Assembly (NCBI GenBank): GCA_027886175.1
Contig: JAJNNQ010000018.1
Location: forward strand, 16,287,001 to 16,351,000
DNA length: 64,000 nucleotides
Source of the DNA: Phylloscopus collybita
Taxonomy: Eukaryota; Chordata; Aves; Passeriformes; Phylloscopidae
Direction: 5' to 3'
A model generated the notes under the pieces. The model was given only the letters and a program-made list of their open reading frames with translations, had not been told where the DNA came from and made no database searches. Position 1 is the stretch's first letter. The number at the start of each line of letters is the position of its first letter. Below, piece after piece: positions 59,101 through 64,000 of this stretch. Made by a program: the position numbers and the translations under genes.

Positions 59101-60353
59101 CCAGCCCAATTTTTTGCACATCTTGATTCCCTTATGCCTAAGATTCAGCCTATGGTTCATGATCCCTCCAGTTCCTTGAGCTGCCTGGAGCATCAGATAC
59201 CTTCTCCAAACAGGTTGCAGTAACTCCCTGATGAACAGCATTTAATTCAAGAAGTATTGCCAGGAGGCAACATTAGGTGGGGAGAACTCAAAAGATCATT
59301 CCACAATTTGTGGAATGCAGTGGTGGGATCCAGTTTTGCCACCAGCCCAACACTGAGCACCTTAAAATAGAGATTAAATTAGTGAGTGCATTTCTGAAAG
59401 GAAAGTGTACCTAAGAGGATTATTTATATGAGTGCATGCACATGGATGCCTGTTAGAATAATGCAGATAATTTTAGGAGCTGCTATTCATCTGTCACAAT
59501 TTCTGGTTTGCTGACATCTGTCTGCCTGTTTCCAAGTCAGGGCTTTCAAACTCAAGCTGTAGGGCAGGAAGATAACATACAAATGAAAGCACATGAAATT
59601 CTGATGAATTCTTTGTACTATTCTTCCAGTTTCATAGCTAAATATTTGGCAACATATTAATGTCAAATCTTATAATCAGGCTGCAGTTGGTCAGCAAAGA
59701 AAGCCATTCTCTCTGGTAAAGCAGTATGTCTCTCATCTATGCTGATGAGAAATTAGCAGATTAATTACCGTCCTATTCTGATTTGCCCCTTGTTAATGTT
59801 ATCTGCAATCAAGCAATAAAGTCACTTCCTTAGTATACATCTGGCTGACCTGGCACAGCAAATAAAACACAGATCAGGTATCAGCAAACCAAGGCAGCAA
59901 AGAAGAGTTTGATGTCACATGAGGGCTTGTGAGGATGCACACAAAGCCCTCTTTCGCGGAAACCCAGATCTGTCTCCAAGTACATCTGCCTAATTGAACA
60001 TGTACCAAGATGAGCAGAGCCTGAAACAAACAGGCCTTTTCTAGGCTGCAGAGCATCAGGGACAGAGTATTTGCTCTCATTACACATCCCCGCCTCCCAT
60101 TGCAGCTTCCTCCTCCTGAGCAGCTCCTGCCCTCCCCTCAGTCTGTCTGCCAGCCAGCCTGGAGGGGAGAGCTCCTCTCACCTCCTCCCAAAAGGCAGCA
60201 CAATGCACCCTGTCCTTCTGACCACAGCCCAGAAACTGGGCACAAATGGGGAGGGGGCAAACAAACAACACGGGGCTCCCTATCAACCCTGTTCTTCATT
60301 TTTTATCATTTTCACTCTGTCAAACTGTATGCTTGGTACCTGCAGCAGTTTCA
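53106..60353. other. Intergenic between CR1 copy and GGAA microsatellite
   Basis: No gene is recognised. It holds an AT-rich tract at 53757-53812, a 21-bp near-palindrome at 59297-59317, and AT-rich homeodomain-word stretches at 58190-58480 and 59740-59835 that might be conserved elements. Open frames around 57.2-58.0 kb have no recognisable product. Confidence 0.5.
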
Positions 60354-60468
60354 GGGAGGGAGGGAGGGAGGGAGGGAAGGAAGGAAGGAAGGAAGGAAGG
60401 AAGGAAGGAAGGAAGGAAGGAAGGAAGGAAGGAAGGAAGGAAGGAAGGAAGGAAGGAAGGAAGGAAGG
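60354..60468. repeat. (GGGA)n(GGAA)n tetranucleotide microsatellite
   Basis: About five GGGA units pass into more than 20 uninterrupted GGAA units, about 115 bases in all. The open frames with GKEGRKEGRKEG-type repeats across it are artefacts. Confidence 0.97.
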
Positions 60469-62540
60469 CTGGACTTTTCAATCACAAAATAGCCCATCAT
60501 GCTCTCAAGGCAGTGAGATACAGTAGCTGGGAAATGTCATTCCTGTTTTCTGTGAGTTATGACAACCATTTATTTCTGGTGCTAGGCTACAGAGTGAGTA
60601 AAGAGTGAGGGTCAGCATTTGCAAAATATTTTCAAAACCCCTAAAGTGATATATTCTGGTCTCTGGAGTGGGAGTAGTTTAACTGCCCAGTAGTTTGATA
60701 GTCCCTCAATAAGAGACTTGGCACTTGGAATATCTTCCCACCACTTAGGAGAGAGGCTACCAGAGCCCTTTCACTGCAAAGCCATTTCTTCAGCAAGGCA
60801 ACCTCCCAAAAGAAAGGCACCACCATGAGGAGCTGTTTGTCAGAACAGTGTCCTTATGTCACCTTTGACCTGTAGCTGTGGCTCACTTGACAAATCTACA
60901 CAGATGATACTGGGACCAACACCACGGATTGGAGGCAGGAAGTAGATCCTGGCCTTCAACTCATAATGTGACATTTATCCTCAGAGAGACATCAACACAC
61001 GGTCTTGCGTGTTCCTCCACTGCCTCTGTGCAGGCAATGAACTGTGGGACAGGAATCCCAGTGTGTTTGAACAAAAGCTTTATGGAGCAGTTATTTCTTG
61101 TCTAGCTCTGAAGCTGTTCAGCACTGTCCAGAACACAGGGCTGATGCTCTTCAAGTGCCCTGCGTCAAAGGCTTTATCCTCATTCTCACCACAGGCTCAC
61201 CACTACAAAAGCCCAAACTGAAACTGGAATACAAGAGCTCTGTTCGATATGCAGAAGTCAGCAGAAATCTTCTAGTGCTCACTCCTGTGAAACTTCTGCC
61301 ATAGAGTCTGGAATACTGAGGAAAAGAATATTAATCTATGATGAAGGGTTTCATAACTTCAGAAAGTATGTATGCATTCCAAAGCTGTTGTCTAAACAAA
61401 AAATCAAACAAACAAAAAACCTAAACAAAAAACCACCAACTCCCTCCAAAACCAAAACAACCAACCACACACACACACAAAAGGAAACCAAAAGAGAAAA
61501 GGAAGTAAGAACAGATACATAGCTGTAAGGTATTTATACCACTAATAATGTTCCCCCCAAAATATCACAATATACTGAAATATCTAAAGATTCAGTGGTT
61601 TGGAAGTGTTTAAATGAAAAAACTGGATGTGTGTAGAAAATGAGTGTTCCAAGGCCCTTTACTTGATCTCCTTCCATACCAATCAGCCCCCCTTGGGGCG
61701 CAAAAGTGGCTTTAATACCAGAACTGAAAAGAAAACAGGCAACAGGAATTAGGCAAAATGGAACAAACGTGATAAAGGGAGACACAACTTAGAATAAATG
61801 CTCTCTTTTATTACTCAGTTTACCCAAATATTTCAGTTTTCTCTGCAAGATGTGAATCAGAGCAGCAATACAGTCATTTGTCCACTGTAACATTTCCATA
61901 GGAGCCAGCGTGACAGACTTCCTGCACAGGATCTAATGCTGTGTGTTAAAGCCACATGAAAACTGAACCACATCCTTAAGAGCAAGAGTGACAAATTGCT
62001 TGCAGTTATCTTTTCATTACCCAGCTGTGAGCACCACACAAAACCCCAAGAAATTTCTTCAGGAAAGAAAGTGACCTTGTGTGATTGTCTATTGATAATT
62101 CATAATTACAGAATGCCACAATCCAACAACAGAACTTTGACAGTAGGTTTGATATTCTGGGTTTTACTATAAATATTTGATGAGGTTTGTTTATTAATAT
62201 ATTTGGTGAGTGTTTAGACATGAGAAATTTTTAATGTTTTGACAGATTTCATATAGAAATAGTTTTAATTAAGTACCCAAAGCTTTAGAAAATAAATGTT
62301 TCAGTAAGATCTGATTAAGACATGTACTAATGAGAGAGGTATAAGAAAATGCAGTTAAAATATACAAATTTCAAGTGCAAAAAGAAACACCATTACTTCT
62401 CAACAGTTTAAATCTTCCTTCTCAAAAACCATCTTTCTCTAATAAAGCTAAAATACCAGCCTTTCAATAGGCAGCCCCTCTATTCAGTTGGTAGGAAAGA
62501 TACATCTATTGCACTAGAAGTACAAAGCTAAGAAGAATGC
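60469..62540. other. Intergenic, downstream of GOLGA5
   Basis: No gene is recognised. An A/C-rich low-complexity tract lies at about 61391-61500. Sense-strand AATAAA signals that might serve distal GOLGA5 ends occur (for example 61807-61812 on the - strand). Confidence 0.55.
61391..61500. repeat. A/C-rich low-complexity tract
   Basis: Runs of AAAC, CAAAC and a short (CA)n stretch. Confidence 0.85.
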
Positions 62541-63091
62541 ATAATACTTTATTCTTAAACTTATTTACAAAAATATATTGCACCAATCCATTGTCCTTTT
62601 TCCAGTTACTGTTAAGGAAAAGCCTATTATGTACAAAGTTAAAAACAGAAGTGCAAAAGCAGACTGAAAGAAACCAGAAATAAGTTTATTTAAAATGCTA
62701 AATACAGTTTATTACCTGACCATAGCCCACATCCAGTATGACCTAAAATAATTTGTACTAGATATATCTGCAATTTCAGAAATCCTTGCATTTCTCTGCA
62801 GAACAAGCCTTATCTTTCACTCTAACCATCAGAGGGTCTACATAAAATGTAAAGGCTAATCAGAGCTTAGCTTAGCAGCTTCATTTCTCCAGGCAAGTGA
62901 TGCTCTTTTAGGTAAATTGAAAAAGCTACATAGTATTACACAGATATTTGAAAGGTAGTGATAAATCAGGCATGATGGTTTTCATCCTTCCGAAACACCA
63001 CGAGGAGAAGTTTGCTGATGTTTCAGGACTGATAATTCCAAGGCATGGCCAGCCCACACTACATTAGCACAGCACATGGTCCTGTCTCAGT
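62541..63091 (-). other. GOLGA5: Probable GOLGA5 3' UTR
   Basis: The stretch lies directly downstream of the GOLGA5 stop. AATAAA hexamers in sense lie at 62708-62713, 62685-62690 and 62548-62553 (TTTATT on the + strand), giving possible UTR lengths of about 380-560 bases. Which is used cannot be told from sequence. Confidence 0.55.
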
Positions 63092-63172
63092 CTACCTGCC
63101 ACTGGGACTGTCATGATGCATTTCTGGGCTGTAGGTAAGGAGAACAATCATAACCCAGAGATGAAGCAATGC
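63092..63172 (-). CDS. GOLGA5: GOLGA5 terminal coding exon (golgin-84 C-terminal membrane anchor)
   Basis: Acceptor TTTTCCCAG; the exon starts in phase 0 and encodes ALLHLWVMIVLLTYSPEMHH, then DSPSGR and TAG (63092-63094). Human golgin-84 ends ALLHLWVMIVLLTYTPEMHHDQPYGK, so identity is clear. Golgin-84 is a coiled-coil tether of the Golgi rim that binds Rab1 and COG/CASP partners in intra-Golgi transport. The hydrophobic run here is most of its single transmembrane anchor, followed by a short lumenal tail. The coiled coil lies in upstream exons outside the window. The exon is only 81 bases, so no long open frame marks it. Confidence 0.97.
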   Translation of the reverse strand, partial: ALLHLWVMIVLLTYSPEMHHDSPSGR

Positions 63173-63984
63173 CTGGGAAAAGAAAAGAAATAAGTTTAGC
63201 ACTGACAATCACCATTCACAGCAGCAGTAAATAGCTGCTAAAAATACTTTAAAAATTGATGGTCAAGATTTGAGCTGAAAAGGGTAACTGCCACTGACTG
63301 CCCAGCTGGTATACAATAACCAGCAAGTTTCCCTTCGGATTGCAGCTTAGGCAGCAGAAGTCTTCAGTGTTTTTCACAAAGCTTGCCTTTCCACAGGTCC
63401 CTACAGCTGACAGGCACCTGCCCTCCAGTGGATAAGGGAGGCATTTCACTTCTAGCAATTGCTAGCCTGACAGTTTTGCTTGATGTGAATGAGCAATTTC
63501 CTACTCTTTGTGTAAGTCTACCAAGAAGAAATTGTCTTGCTACTTTTTCAGCTACTAGAGAAGAACGATCATTAGGCACTGAAAAAAAAAATCCGAAGTG
63601 AAGAGTCAAATATTAAAAAACCTCTAAAAAATGTCATTTTCCTAAATGCAATGCATGCAGACGTGACAGGTTAACCTTGGCAACTGGTCACTAATATTCC
63701 ATATTTTGCTACTAGAAATCTACTTTCACAGGCCTTTAAATGGTAGTTACATAAGTGTCTTCAAGACTGCTATACTAACAAATTGTGGGAAAAACTGAAA
63801 AGTGCCAAGCAACACGACTTAAAAATGCTATTTTTACCAAGTAAGTGTTACTTGGTCCTCTTTCCAAAAACCCACATTGAGTTGTTAATTGTAGACTTTT
63901 GAACATCAATTTTGATCAATCATTTAAGACATGCTGGCATATAAACTGGCTATAGAAATCTTGCATTCAAGAAAGCAGACTCAC
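63173..63984 (-). other. GOLGA5: GOLGA5 last intron
   Basis: An 812-base intron with donor ATG|GTGAGT and a good polypyrimidine acceptor. No other element is recognised. Confidence 0.93.
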
Positions 63985-64000
63985 CATGTAAATGATTACA
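63985..64000 (-). CDS. GOLGA5: GOLGA5 penultimate exon, 3' end (cut by window edge)
   Basis: The last 16 bases of the window read in antisense VIIYM and then GTGAGT, a consensus donor. VIIYM joined to ALLHLW reproduces the golgin-84 sequence VIIYMALLHLWVM at the start of the transmembrane segment. The rest of the exon lies beyond the window. Confidence 0.93.

Noticed and set aside
60071..60526. Open frames with GRKEGRKEG-type repeats
   Set aside because: Translation of the GGAA microsatellite.
1..64000. CRISPR arrays, operons, prophage, tRNA or rRNA genes
   Set aside because: The window is vertebrate nuclear DNA; none of these was seen on either strand.

Overview
The window looks like bird nuclear DNA. 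It has multi-exon vertebrate genes with GT-AG introns, few interspersed repeats, and three CR1 LINE fragments of avian type, two of them with the CR1 3' end and its short terminal repeats. The gene order GOLGA5 - CHGA - ITPK1 matches the vertebrate arrangement known from human 14q32: GOLGA5 and CHGA in tandem, ITPK1 convergent. Species cannot be fixed from sequence alone.

Layout. Positions 1-1172 are the last intron of ITPK1 (+ strand), 1173-1495 is its terminal coding exon, and an AT-rich 3' UTR with several poly(A) signals follows, perhaps as far as about 7.1 kb. About 7.1-9.9 kb is the gap between the two convergent genes. It holds a G/T-rich low-complexity tract, a CR1 fragment and a GC-rich block. 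CHGA (chromogranin A, - strand) occupies about 9.9-23.06 kb. All eight coding exons can be placed and they join in frame to a 465-residue prohormone. Its promoter has a TATA box, a CRE-like site and a GC box. From 23.1 to 62.5 kb no gene is recognised; this stretch holds two CR1 fragments, microsatellites, low-complexity tracts and possible conserved non-coding elements. At the right edge (63092-64000) lie the last exon and the final bases of the penultimate exon of GOLGA5 (golgin-84, - strand), encoding its C-terminal membrane anchor. Both are too short to show up as long open reading frames.

The genes share no pathway operon-style: ITPK1 is a cytosolic inositol phosphate kinase, CHGA a secretory-granule prohormone, and GOLGA5 a Golgi tether. 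Points of most interest: a 100-nt inverted repeat or hairpin in CHGA intron 5 with 17-bp perfect ends and a perfect apical stem; an AAGGG pentanucleotide array in CHGA intron 1; divergence of the catestatin-like and WE-14-like peptides while vasostatin-I and the amidation signal are kept; a CpG-rich 3' end of CHGA; and a 21-bp near-perfect palindrome of two TEAD-type motifs upstream. I saw no evidence of a wholly new gene system. Most long ORFs in the window are chance or antisense shadows.
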